Origin: Hellea sp.
GTDB lineage: Bacteria; Pseudomonadota; Alphaproteobacteria; Caulobacterales; Maricaulaceae
Reading direction: 5' to 3'
Assembly (NCBI GenBank): GCA_020627655.1
Contig: JAHDGM010000014.1
Coordinates: 1-57,511, forward strand
Length of the DNA stretch: 57,511 nt
The notes under the pieces were generated by a model, which worked only from the letters and a program-made list of their open reading frames with translations, ran no database searches and was not told the origin of the DNA. This document shows, piece after piece, positions 8,207 through 15,610 of the stretch (positions are counted from its first letter, which is position 1; each line of letters begins with the position of its first letter). Position numbers and translations under genes: made by a program.

Positions 8207-8701
8207 TTATTTACGGATGGGTAGGTAAACGTCAGCCGGAATATAGGGGGCTTCAGGATAGCTCGTGACAGGCGGTGTGTATTGCGGCGTGTCCTCAATC
8301 ATGACCGCGCATGTGCCATCTGCCATTTTATATTGCCCGTCCTCACATTCGGTGGTCGCAATTGTTGTCGTCGTTACGGGCGTCGAAACGCTTGTCGTTG
8401 TTGGAGCTGGCGTTTCGATAACCTGATATGTTGGGATGACCCAATAGCCGCTGCACCCCTGATTGGCACTGCTTTCAGTGGAAGTACCATATCGGCTTCG
8501 CGGGGCGTAAGCCGTATTACCGCAATTGGATAAGCCGGGTGAACCATATGCCTGTTGACCCGCATAATAGCCAGTGGCTGCAGTGCTCTCGCCATAATAA
8601 TAGGAGTCAGCGCCATAGCCACTATCACTATAGCTACAGGCGGACAGTAAAAGACTGCTTACTAGGAGGGCGCAGCTCTTATTGGTCAGATATTTGATCA
8701 T
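8207..8701 (-). CDS. Tyr/Gly-rich lipoprotein of unknown function
   Basis: A 164-residue exported protein. The signal ends in a good lipobox (LLLSACS) with Cys22 as the lipid site. The N-terminal third is rich in Tyr, Gly and Ser, followed by a short Cys-containing part, a Thr/Val-rich linker (TTTSVSTPVTTTTI), then a small Cys motif ECEDGQYKMADGTCAVM that resembles metazoan-like chitin-binding or EGF-like Cys pairs only superficially. I do not recognise the family. GAGG precedes the ATG. Its leader holds two adjoining GANTC sites and a CtrA-type box lies 45 bp upstream, so cell-cycle control is likely. Confidence 0.75.
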   Translation of the reverse strand: MIKYLTNKSCALLVSSLLLSACSYSDSGYGADSYYYGESTAATGYYAGQQAYGSPGLSNCGNTAYAPRSRYGTSTESSANQGCSGYWVIPTYQVIETPAPTTTSVSTPVTTTTIATTECEDGQYKMADGTCAVMIEDTPQYTPPVTSYPEAPYIPADVYLPIRK

Positions 8702-8712
8702 GATATCCTCTT

Positions 8713-8722
8713 GATTCGAATC
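8713..8722. promoter_or_regulatory. Two adjoining GANTC (CcrM/GcrA) sites
   Basis: GATTCGAATC is a 10-bp palindrome made of two abutting GANTC methylation sites, 12 bp upstream of the lipoprotein start at 8701. In alphaproteobacteria promoter GANTC sites methylated by CcrM recruit GcrA, and gcrA itself is in this window. Confidence 0.5.
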
Positions 8723-8745
8723 ATGATCACGTTGGCATCAAGTCG

Positions 8746-8761
8746 TTAATGGGCTGTTAAC
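8746..8761. promoter_or_regulatory. CtrA-type box between lipoprotein and esterase genes
   Basis: TTAATGGGCTGTTAAC fits the full CtrA consensus TTAA-N7-TTAAC without mismatch. It lies 45 bp upstream of the minus-strand lipoprotein gene and 117 bp upstream of the esterase start. A third TTAA follows at 8767. Confidence 0.55.
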
Positions 8762-8817
8762 CATAGTTAATCAGCGGGGAATTTGTCCTCTGATCTTGAC
8801 AGTTGGCCCGTAATTTT

Positions 8818-8839
8818 TCATTGAACGAGCGTTCAATGA
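8818..8839. promoter_or_regulatory. 22-bp perfect palindrome, TetR/BetI-like operator
   Basis: Two 10-bp arms, TCATTGAACG and its exact complement CGTTCAATGA, flank AG. A -35-like TTGACA lies at 8796-8801, so the palindrome would overlap the -10/start region of the esterase promoter, the usual place for a repressor. The half-site ATTGAACG resembles, from memory, that of BetI operators; a BetI-like repressor is encoded at 11796-12374. Confidence 0.6.
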
Positions 8840-8877
8840 AATCAAAAATAATGATTCATGTTCATCTGGGAGGAAAT

Positions 8878-10194
8878 ATGAAAAGTTTTATACGGGGCAA
8901 ATCTATGTCCTTAAAAGCCTGTTTAATTGGAGCAGCATCGGTTTTTATGGTGGCATCACCTGCGATGGCTCAAACCTACACTTTAGAAAAAGATGTGCCG
9001 GTTGTTCTAACCAAGAGCAGTGGCCAAGAAGCATTATATAAATTTTATGCCCCTGCGGGTGCAACAAATTTGGTGATTAAAACCTCCGGTGGAACAGGTG
9101 ATGCTGATCTCTGGGTTAATTTTGGATCTGATCCGACATGGCTGAATTATGATTGCCGCCCCTATCTTCAGGGCAGCGATGAAACATGCCTTTTTGCGGA
9201 GCCGCAAGAGGGGTATTATTACATATCTGTTGATGCCTATACGGCGTTTAGCAATGTAACGCTCTCTGGCACATATAATGATACGCCGCCGCCGCCTTCT
9301 GCTGCGGTTCAAAACATTGCTGCAGCTGGTGACAGCATTACGCGTGCTTTTGCGGCAGATTGTACGGGGAATGTATGGCTTTGGGATCTTGCCTGTTTGC
9401 TGGGTGGTGATCAACCCGAGCATTCCTGGTTTGATGGCTGGTCATCCCATGTACTGAGTGTACATGACAAATATAAGGCGCTCGACGGATCGATCACGGC
9501 AAATAAAGATGCAGCGACAACAGGAGCTGAAATGTTTGGTGCAGGCGATAATGGTCCAGAGCCCAATTTTGCAGAACAAGCCGCAATGATTGTAGCTCAA
9601 TCTCCTGTTCCTGATCATGTTGAAGTGGTTTTGGGTGGTAATGATATTTGTAATCGTAATTGTACCAATCCGAAAAACTGTAGTGACCCATTATACTCTG
9701 ACAGTGAGTGGCGTGGTGCCGTTCGCTCTGGCCTGAACACACTCATGACTGGCTTGCCAGAAGGCGGTACCGTTTATATGGGCAGTGTCGCCAGAGTGCA
9801 AAACTTGCGAGATGCAGGTTTGGCTAAAGAAGCAGGTGATTCTGATATCAACTGTCAGTCTTTATGGTCGACTTATGATGTTTGTCAGATCGTAACAGCT
9901 GGTGGTCGCTATAACGGAGAAGGGTTGCGTAAGCGGCATGCTGCTGTTGCCGAAAGACAACAGCGTTATAATGAAATTTTACGCGAAGAAGCTGAGGCGT
10001 ATAATAACAATTCAAATGGCCAAAATCCCAAAGGTATCGAAGTTGTTGCTGAATATGTTGATGAAAATACATATGGCATGGGAACATTTGACTTTACAGC
10101 TAATGACATTGACGGTGGAGATTGCTTTCATCCAAATGTAGCCGCTCAAAACCTTATTGCAGATTTTATGTGGAACTCGAATCCCGACAAGTAA
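8878..10194 (+). CDS. Secreted SGNH/GDSL esterase with PPC domain
   Basis: An exported hydrolase of 438 residues. The ATG at 8878 follows GGAGGAAAT and opens a signal peptide ending ASPAMAQ. Residues of about 35-130 form a bacterial pre-peptidase C-terminal (PPC) beta-sandwich (LYKFYAPAGATNLVIKTSG, GDADLWVNF, GYYYISVDAY), unusually at the N-terminus. After a short Pro linker comes an SGNH hydrolase: block I AAGDSITRAF with the nucleophile Ser, block III GGNDICN with the oxyanion Asn, and block V DCFHPN with the catalytic Asp and His. Several Cys pairs suggest disulphides. The substrate is unknown; lipid or choline esters are possible. An upstream in-frame ATG (8803) lies before the operator and is unlikely. 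A strong terminator follows. Confidence 0.88.
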   Translation: MKSFIRGKSMSLKACLIGAASVFMVASPAMAQTYTLEKDVPVVLTKSSGQEALYKFYAPAGATNLVIKTSGGTGDADLWVNFGSDPTWLNYDCRPYLQGSDETCLFAEPQEGYYYISVDAYTAFSNVTLSGTYNDTPPPPSAAVQNIAAAGDSITRAFAADCTGNVWLWDLACLLGGDQPEHSWFDGWSSHVLSVHDKYKALDGSITANKDAATTGAEMFGAGDNGPEPNFAEQAAMIVAQSPVPDHVEVVLGGNDICNRNCTNPKNCSDPLYSDSEWRGAVRSGLNTLMTGLPEGGTVYMGSVARVQNLRDAGLAKEAGDSDINCQSLWSTYDVCQIVTAGGRYNGEGLRKRHAAVAERQQRYNEILREEAEAYNNNSNGQNPKGIEVVAEYVDENTYGMGTFDFTANDIDGGDCFHPNVAAQNLIADFMWNSNPDK

Positions 10195-10218
10195 TTGTTG
10201 AAATTATCAGAATGATTT

Positions 10219-10248
10219 AAAGCGGCCCTTGTGGCCGCTTTGTTTTTT
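10219..10248 (+). terminator. Intrinsic terminator after the esterase gene
   Basis: A 9-bp perfect stem (AAAGCGGCC and GGCCGCTTT) with loop CTTGT is followed by GTTTTTT. It separates the esterase from the next gene, whose start is only 17 bp further on. Confidence 0.85.
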
Positions 10249-10264
10249 AATTTACGAGAATTTC

Positions 10265-11779
10265 ATGACTAAATTTTGGAGCTATTTGCTAATTGCTGGA
10301 TTGCTGTGCGCATGTCAGCCGCAAACCAACGAAGATAGATCAATTGATGTCAAAACAAAGCAGGCGCAATCTACTGAAACTCAGTCGGAGCATGTGGCCA
10401 GGATCAATGGTCAGGATATTAGCCTCTCTGAGCTCGACAAACCTCTACGTCTTGCTCTGTTTGATCTGGAGTGGCAAAAGTATAAACTTCGAAAAGCGCG
10501 GCTGAACCAACTCGTTGAAACGGCATCAGACAGTCATGATGGTGCAAAACCTTTTAACGCCGAACTTCTTCTGGAACCGCCGTTTCCGCCAAGGCTTGTA
10601 TTGCCGATTGATAATAGACCTATTCGGGGAAATCCAAAATCCCCTATACGCTTAAGTGTTTTTTGTAGCTATCAATCCAGCCATTGTGCGCGGTTGCAAC
10701 CCGTTCTGGAGCAAATAGAGGTTCAATATGGGTCTATGGTCAGTTTCGCATATTATGATTTCCCGCAAGGATATCACCGATATGCCATGGATGCAGCCAA
10801 TGCGGTTCGCTGTGCAGCGGCTCAGCAAGATTCAAGAGATTTTCAAAGTTCAATTTACGGCGCGTTTGATGATTTAAATCAAGAGCGCTTCGAATTGATT
10901 GGCCGTCAATTAAGATTAGATGAGGCAACATTTGAAACATGTCTGAACAGGAAAACATATTCCGAAGCTATCAAAAAGGATGTTGCACTTAGTCAATCTT
11001 TGGGTTTTGGCAGCGTCCCTATCGTGCTTGTGAATGGTTTATATATTAAGGGCCCGCAAACATTGGAAGCGTATCAATATTATATAGATCATGAATTGGC
11101 CCGATTGGGTGAGAAAATTACAGGGCCGATAAAACGCAAGAAATCAAAACTGCCTTTGCAATTACAAGGAACATTTATTGGTGATAGTTCTGAAAAATCT
11201 CGCGCTATAATTAAACTTGTCAAGACCGGGCAGGTACAAACCTTCTTTGAAGGACAGATCGTAACAGACGGTGTTGAATTGACGGATATACAAAAAGATC
11301 GAGTTGTAATCGATAATCAGGGGCAGGCTGAATATATCCTGATACAAGCAAGCTTTGGTCAGGCCGGCAAAGAATTTGAAGCGATAGATGGTGAAAAAAT
11401 AGACGCGGACAATATACTTCCGGACCGGGTGCGCGACTCAGCGGCAAATGGAACTTTTCGTGATAAAAGCAAAATCATCCTGGATCGCAATTGGGTGATG
11501 GATCATTTAACTCAACAAGACGTGCTGGCGGGGCATTTTAAGCCGGCTGAACATAAGGCCAGCGGATTTAATCTTATGCGTCTTGAAGATGTTGAGGGGA
11601 ATGATTTTTATGAGACATTAGGGCTTCGTCCGGGGGATGTTATTATGCAAGTAAATGACGATTGGCTGCATTCAGGGCAAAATCCATTATGGGATTCTTT
11701 AAGGCTGAATAACGAAGTTGGTGTTACTATAATGCGCCGTGGACGGCCGGTACGTTATTACTATCAAATTAAAAATTAA
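10265..11779 (+). CDS. Lipoprotein fusing SurA-like, DsbA-like and GspC (HR plus PDZ) domains
   Basis: A 504-residue envelope protein with an unusual architecture. The start ATG at 10265 gives a lipoprotein signal (LLCAC, Cys17). Residues of about 45-85 (VARINGQDISLSELDKPLRLALFD) resemble the N-terminal helices of SurA/PpiC-type proteins. Residues of about 118-282 form a DsbA-like thioredoxin fold, with the cis-Pro loop GSVP (Pro252), but the active site reads S-S-H-C (138-141): the first Cys of CXXC is Ser, while Cys134 lies just upstream. Residues 296-362 (LPLQLQGTFIGDSSEKSRAI onward, FFEGQIVTDGVELTDIQKDR) match the homology region of GspC, the inner-membrane link of type II secretion, and residues of about 430-504 match its PDZ domain (LGLRPGDVIMQVND). 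No other secretion gene is in the window. Confidence 0.8.
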   Translation: MTKFWSYLLIAGLLCACQPQTNEDRSIDVKTKQAQSTETQSEHVARINGQDISLSELDKPLRLALFDLEWQKYKLRKARLNQLVETASDSHDGAKPFNAELLLEPPFPPRLVLPIDNRPIRGNPKSPIRLSVFCSYQSSHCARLQPVLEQIEVQYGSMVSFAYYDFPQGYHRYAMDAANAVRCAAAQQDSRDFQSSIYGAFDDLNQERFELIGRQLRLDEATFETCLNRKTYSEAIKKDVALSQSLGFGSVPIVLVNGLYIKGPQTLEAYQYYIDHELARLGEKITGPIKRKKSKLPLQLQGTFIGDSSEKSRAIIKLVKTGQVQTFFEGQIVTDGVELTDIQKDRVVIDNQGQAEYILIQASFGQAGKEFEAIDGEKIDADNILPDRVRDSAANGTFRDKSKIILDRNWVMDHLTQQDVLAGHFKPAEHKASGFNLMRLEDVEGNDFYETLGLRPGDVIMQVNDDWLHSGQNPLWDSLRLNNEVGVTIMRRGRPVRYYYQIKN

Positions 11780-11795
11780 CGGTAGTTATTGGACC

Positions 11796-12374
11796 TTAGT
11801 CACTTAAAACTTTATCTAAATAATCCAGACAAATAGCGCGAGCCTGAGGCCGTCTTATGCCTTTGGAATCAAATGCACCGCGGAGCCATAATCCATCAAT
11901 CAGCGCCGCCAAGCCTTGGCCTGCCATTTTGGCATCTTTTTTTGGTAATAACTGCTTCAGCCAATAGGTCAGATTTGTTCTCAGGCGCGCGAGGTTTATT
12001 TTCTGAAGCCTGTTAAGAGCCGGAACATGCAAAGCCTGCCCCCAAAACGCCAGCCAAACTGTAATAGCTTCAGGTGAGACCTGATCTTCGGCGAAGTTGC
12101 TGTTTATAATTGCGATGATTTGTGATTTGGGATCTTCTTTGACTGTTTCGCCATTGCGCAAATTGGTTTGAAGTTTTTTCATCAAATTTCGCATTGTGGC
12201 TTCTAAAAGCCCGTCCTTACTCCCGAAATAATGGATAACAATACCAACCGACATTTTAGCTTCTTCGGCCACACGTTTAACTGTTGTGCCAGCAAAGCCG
12301 TATTTATGTATGCAGCGAAACGCAGCTTCAGTCAGCTGGTCGCGGCGAATGGCTTCTAAATCAGATTTGGCCAA
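11796..12374 (-). CDS. TetR-family repressor, BetI-like
   Basis: A 192-residue TetR-type regulator. Residues 6-60 hold the HTH (AAFRCIHKYGFAGTTVKRVAEEAKMSVGIVIHYFGSKDGLLEATMR). The ligand domain carries stretches characteristic of the choline-sensing repressor BetI: SPEAITVWLAFWGQALHVP, LARLRTNLTYWLKQLLP and GLAALIDGLWLRGAF. No betA, betB or choline transporter gene is in the window, so a role in choline or betaine control is inferred from family only. The palindrome ahead of the esterase gene (8818-8839) is a plausible target; I saw no similar palindrome in its own upstream region (12375-12555). Confidence 0.85.
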   Translation of the reverse strand: MAKSDLEAIRRDQLTEAAFRCIHKYGFAGTTVKRVAEEAKMSVGIVIHYFGSKDGLLEATMRNLMKKLQTNLRNGETVKEDPKSQIIAIINSNFAEDQVSPEAITVWLAFWGQALHVPALNRLQKINLARLRTNLTYWLKQLLPKKDAKMAGQGLAALIDGLWLRGAFDSKGIRRPQARAICLDYLDKVLSD

Positions 12375-12555
12375 TGGAATCCCGAAGATTAGTTTGCATT
12401 GATGTCACCGTGATAGGATGACTCTTACTCTGTCATAAGCAGTTTTCCTCAAGACGCAAAATTATTCCCCTAAAAAGCTAAATGACGCTCTTGGCGTGTG
12501 CAAAGGACCATGATAGCCACCCAGATAAGTTAAACTATGCCGATATGGAAACCCA

Positions 12556-13398
12556 TTGAGCGATACGAAGACATTTCAGGGGGAGCTTTCACCGACACGC
12601 GTAAACGCTCGAGAATTCGGGCGGTGGAACGGACTTGGACTATGGACTCTTTATACCAAGGAAGTTCGGCGGTTTATGCGGGTCTGGCCTCAGACTTTAC
12701 TGGCGCCGATCGTTTCCAATCTTCTTTATATGACTGTTTTCGTGTTGGCTTTTGCGGAAATGCGGGGCGGCGGCTCGGGGGCGTTTATCGCCTTTTTAAT
12801 ACCGGGCCTGATCATGCTTGGAATACTTAATAATGCGTCGTCCAATACCTCATCGTCCATTATGACGGGCAAATTGATGGGCTCGATTATTGATGTGCTC
12901 ATGCCGCCTTTATCACATGTGGAAATGGCGATTGCCTATATAGGCGGCGGAATGACCCGGGGCATATTTGTGGCCATTGTCACGGCTATTGGATTGTCCT
13001 TGTTTGCCATATATGCCGGGCAGTCCATGTGGCCGGCCCAGTGGTGGGCTTTGTTTTATTTTGGTCTGTCAGCAGCCATGATGATGTCCATGGTTGGGAT
13101 ATTATCGGGCATATGGGCCGAGAAATTCGATCAACTCGCTGTCGTTAATCAATTCATTATTCTGCCGCTCTCTTTTCTATCCGGGACATTTTATTCCATC
13201 GAAGGATTGCCCGCAGGGCTTCAAGCTGTCATGCGTGCTAATCCATTGTTCTATTTAATCGATGGATTTCGCTACGGATTTAGCGGTGTGGCCGAAAGTA
13301 ATCTTATGATCGGGGTTATCCTGATCGCTGTTATCAATATCATCTTACTGATAATCGTTTTGCGGGTTCTAAAAACCGGCTGGCGGTTAAAAGCCTAA
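12556..13398 (+). CDS. ABC-2 type transporter permease (YadH-like)
   Basis: A 280-residue inner-membrane permease of the ABC-2 family (NodJ/YadH type). About six hydrophobic segments follow an N-terminal cytoplasmic stretch ending YTKEVRRFMRVWPQTLLAP; the family motif near the C-terminus is present (LPLSFLSGTFYSIEGLPAGLQAVMRANPLFYLIDGFRYGF). The start appears to be a TTG at 12556 preceded by GGAAA; ATGs at 12537 and 12545 are in other frames, the latter stopping at once. No ATP-binding gene adjoins it, which is unusual; argD follows 12 bp later and may be co-transcribed. The substrate is unknown. Confidence 0.88.
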   Translation: MSDTKTFQGELSPTRVNAREFGRWNGLGLWTLYTKEVRRFMRVWPQTLLAPIVSNLLYMTVFVLAFAEMRGGGSGAFIAFLIPGLIMLGILNNASSNTSSSIMTGKLMGSIIDVLMPPLSHVEMAIAYIGGGMTRGIFVAIVTAIGLSLFAIYAGQSMWPAQWWALFYFGLSAAMMMSMVGILSGIWAEKFDQLAVVNQFIILPLSFLSGTFYSIEGLPAGLQAVMRANPLFYLIDGFRYGFSGVAESNLMIGVILIAVINIILLIIVLRVLKTGWRLKA

Positions 13399-13410
13399 TG
13401 GAGAAATATT

Positions 13411-14616
13411 ATGGCTAAAGGGGATCATCTCTACGATTGTTACGCGCCGCCTGCTCAGGAATTTGTGCGTGGTGAAGGTGCGTATCTTTATACGGAAAAG
13501 GGCGAGAAATATCTCGACTTCATTGCTGGTATTGCTGTTAACGGGCTTGGTCATGGCCACCCGGCTTTAATCAAAGCCGTGAAAGATCAGTCGGATAAGC
13601 TTTGGCATTTGTCCAATATGTTCCGTATTCAAGGTCAGTATGAACTTGCCAGGAAATATTGTGATGAGCTTGGCTGGGCGGGCAAAGTGTTTTTTACCAA
13701 TTCAGGTGCTGAGGCTGTTGAATGCGCTATGAAAACCGCGCGTCGCTACCATTATGACCAGGGCGATACGGAGCGTTATGAAATCATAACTTTCACCGGT
13801 GCTTTCCACGGCCGAACAATGGGCACGATCAATGCGGGCGGTAATCCAAAATATCTCAAAGGCTTTGGTCCCGCGCTTCCGGGTTTCACGCATTTGGATT
13901 TCGCCGAACTAGAAAATCTTGAAGAACATTTATCGGATAAAACAGCGGCTGTTTTGTTTGAGCCTGTCCAAGGCGAAGGCGGCTTGCGCCCCATTCCAAT
14001 TGATACGCTGATCAAAGTGCGTAACCAGTGCACTGAAAATGGTACGCTGCTTATTTATGATGAAGTGCAGTGCGGCGCGGCCCGTACCGGTAAGCTTTTT
14101 GCGCACCAATGGGCGGAAGGCAAAGCAGATCCTGACATTATGGCAGCGGCCAAAGGTATTGGCGGCGGTTTTCCTCTGGGGGCCTGTATCGCCCGCGAAG
14201 ATATTGCCAAAGTTATGGTGCCGGGCACACATGGTTCCACTTATGGTGGCAATCCCATGGCTATGGCTGTTGGGAACGCGGCCTTTGACGCCATGACCGA
14301 GCCGGGATTTTTGGCCCACGTCAACAAGACAGCCAATTTCCTCAAGCAACAATTTGAAGGCCTGAAGGATGAGTTTCCGGATGTTGTGGATGAGCTGCGC
14401 GGTAAGGGTCTTTTGATCGGTATGCGCCTTAAGAAACCGGCACTTGCCGTGCGTAAAAATGCTTTGGCCAAAGGTCTGTTATGCGGCTCAGCCGGAGACA
14501 ATGTCCTGCGTATGGCTCCGCCGCTGATCATTGATGAAAATCATGTCCGCGAGGCCATAGGCATTTTGCGCGAATGTTTCAAAGAGGCTCAAGCGGCAGA
14601 AGATTTTGTCGCTTAA
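13411..14616 (+). CDS. argD: Acetylornithine aminotransferase
   Basis: Transfers the amino group from glutamate to N-acetylglutamate semialdehyde in arginine synthesis, and may also serve in lysine synthesis. The 401-residue protein is full length for a class III PLP aminotransferase: FTNSGAEAVECAMKTAR (phosphate loop), FTGAFHGRT, LIYDEVQCGAARTGKLFAHQ with the PLP Asp, AAAKGIGGGFPLGA with the Schiff-base Lys, and HGSTYGGNPMAMAV. GGAGAAA precedes the ATG. It leads the argD-argF-metallopeptidase unit. Confidence 0.97.
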   Translation: MAKGDHLYDCYAPPAQEFVRGEGAYLYTEKGEKYLDFIAGIAVNGLGHGHPALIKAVKDQSDKLWHLSNMFRIQGQYELARKYCDELGWAGKVFFTNSGAEAVECAMKTARRYHYDQGDTERYEIITFTGAFHGRTMGTINAGGNPKYLKGFGPALPGFTHLDFAELENLEEHLSDKTAAVLFEPVQGEGGLRPIPIDTLIKVRNQCTENGTLLIYDEVQCGAARTGKLFAHQWAEGKADPDIMAAAKGIGGGFPLGACIAREDIAKVMVPGTHGSTYGGNPMAMAVGNAAFDAMTEPGFLAHVNKTANFLKQQFEGLKDEFPDVVDELRGKGLLIGMRLKKPALAVRKNALAKGLLCGSAGDNVLRMAPPLIIDENHVREAIGILRECFKEAQAAEDFVA

Positions 14617-14644
14617 TTTCTGATAGAAATTTTAACGTCTTTCA

Positions 14645-14677
14645 GCTAAACCCCGTCTTTTGGTTTTGGGGTTTAGC
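14645..14677 (+). promoter_or_regulatory. Hairpin occluding the argF ribosome site
   Basis: A 10-bp perfect inverted repeat, GCTAAACCCC (14645-14654) and GGGGTTTAGC (14668-14677), with a 13-nt loop, ends 3 nt before the argF ATG. The GGGG of the right arm is the only plausible ribosome site, so the hairpin would hide it. It lacks a T-run after the stem, so it is not an ordinary terminator; translational control or mRNA processing between argD and argF is inferred. Confidence 0.55.
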
Positions 14678-14680
14678 GCT

Positions 14681-15610
14681 ATGACACAGCCGAAACACTT
14701 TTTATCTCTGGCTGATATTCCGGCATCCGAGTTGCGTTCTATTTTGGATGAAGCGCATCGTCGTAAGAAAGCACGGGCAGGACTGCCTAAAGGTGTTGCT
14801 GATATTGACGCTCCATTTTTGGGTGAGACTTTGGCGTTGATTTTTGAAAAATCATCCACACGGACGCGCTTTTCTTTTGATATGGCCATGCGGCAATTAG
14901 GCGGGGCGTCTATTACGGCCTCATCGAATAATATGCAGATTGGCCGTAGCGAAACTATCGAAGATACGGCCAGAGTTCTATCCCTGTTTGTGGATGGGAT
15001 TATGTTGCGTGCCAATAGTCATAAAACGGTTGTGGAACTGGCCCGAAACAGTTCTGTACCGGTCATCAACGGCCTAACGGATTATAATCATCCCTGCCAG
15101 ATTATGGCTGATCTTCAGACCCTGGAAGAAAAAGGTGGGCAGCTTTCGGATATGACTCTGACATGGGTAGGCGATGGTAATAATGTAGCCGTGAGTTTCA
15201 TTAATGCTGCCGCTAAATTTGGTTATCGGTTACGCCTGTCAACACCGTCTGCCTATGCGGTTTCAGGTCAAACCATCAGTGCGGCTCGAAATGCAGGCGC
15301 GAAAATTGATCTTGAGACTGATCCTTTAAAAGCCTGCGATGGCGCCGATGTTGTTATTGCAGATACCTTTGTCTCTATGGGCGATAAGGATGCAGAGCAG
15401 CGCCTTACCGATCTTATGCCCTATCAAGTGACAGATGCTTTAATGGAAAAGGCTGGCCCTGATGCGTTGTTTTTACATTGCCTTCCCGCCCATCGCGGAG
15501 AAGAAGTCGCGGCCTCGGTTATTGATGGCCCTCAATCTGTTGTCTTTGATGAAGCCGAGAACCGGTTGCATGCGCAAAAAGCCATAATTACCTGGTGCCT
15601 GACTGGATGA
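14681..15610 (+). CDS. argF: Ornithine carbamoyltransferase
   Basis: Makes citrulline from ornithine and carbamoyl phosphate in the cytoplasm. From the ATG at 14681 it is 309 residues, the usual size. Carbamoyl-phosphate site [15 protein letters not shown], the [11 protein letters not shown] motif, [16 protein letters not shown], and the ornithine-binding [13 protein letters not shown] are all present. The gene lies 64 bp after argD with a hairpin over its ribosome site, and its TGA overlaps the ATG of the next gene (ATGA at 15607-15610), implying translational coupling. Confidence 0.97.
   Translation: MTQPKHFLSLADIPASELRSILDEAHRRKKARAGLPKGVADIDAPFLGETLALIFEKSSTRTRFSFDMAMRQLGGASITASSNNMQIGRSETIEDTARVLSLFVDGIMLRANSHKTVVELARNSSVPVINGLTDYNHPCQIMADLQTLEEKGGQLSDMTLTWVGDGNNVAVSFINAAAKFGYRLRLSTPSAYAVSGQTISAARNAGAKIDLETDPLKACDGADVVIADTFVSMGDKDAEQRLTDLMPYQVTDALMEKAGPDALFLHCLPAHRGEEVAASVIDGPQSVVFDEAENRLHAQKAIITWCLTG

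Noticed and set aside
9034-9423. Minus-strand frame within the esterase gene
   Set aside because: Arg- and Ile-rich composition and no start signal; the opposite strand encodes an SGNH esterase with all catalytic blocks.
12537-12830. Plus-strand frame overlapping the start of the ABC permease gene
   Set aside because: Its sequence is not membrane-like, whereas the overlapping frame from TTG 12556 encodes a standard ABC-2 permease.
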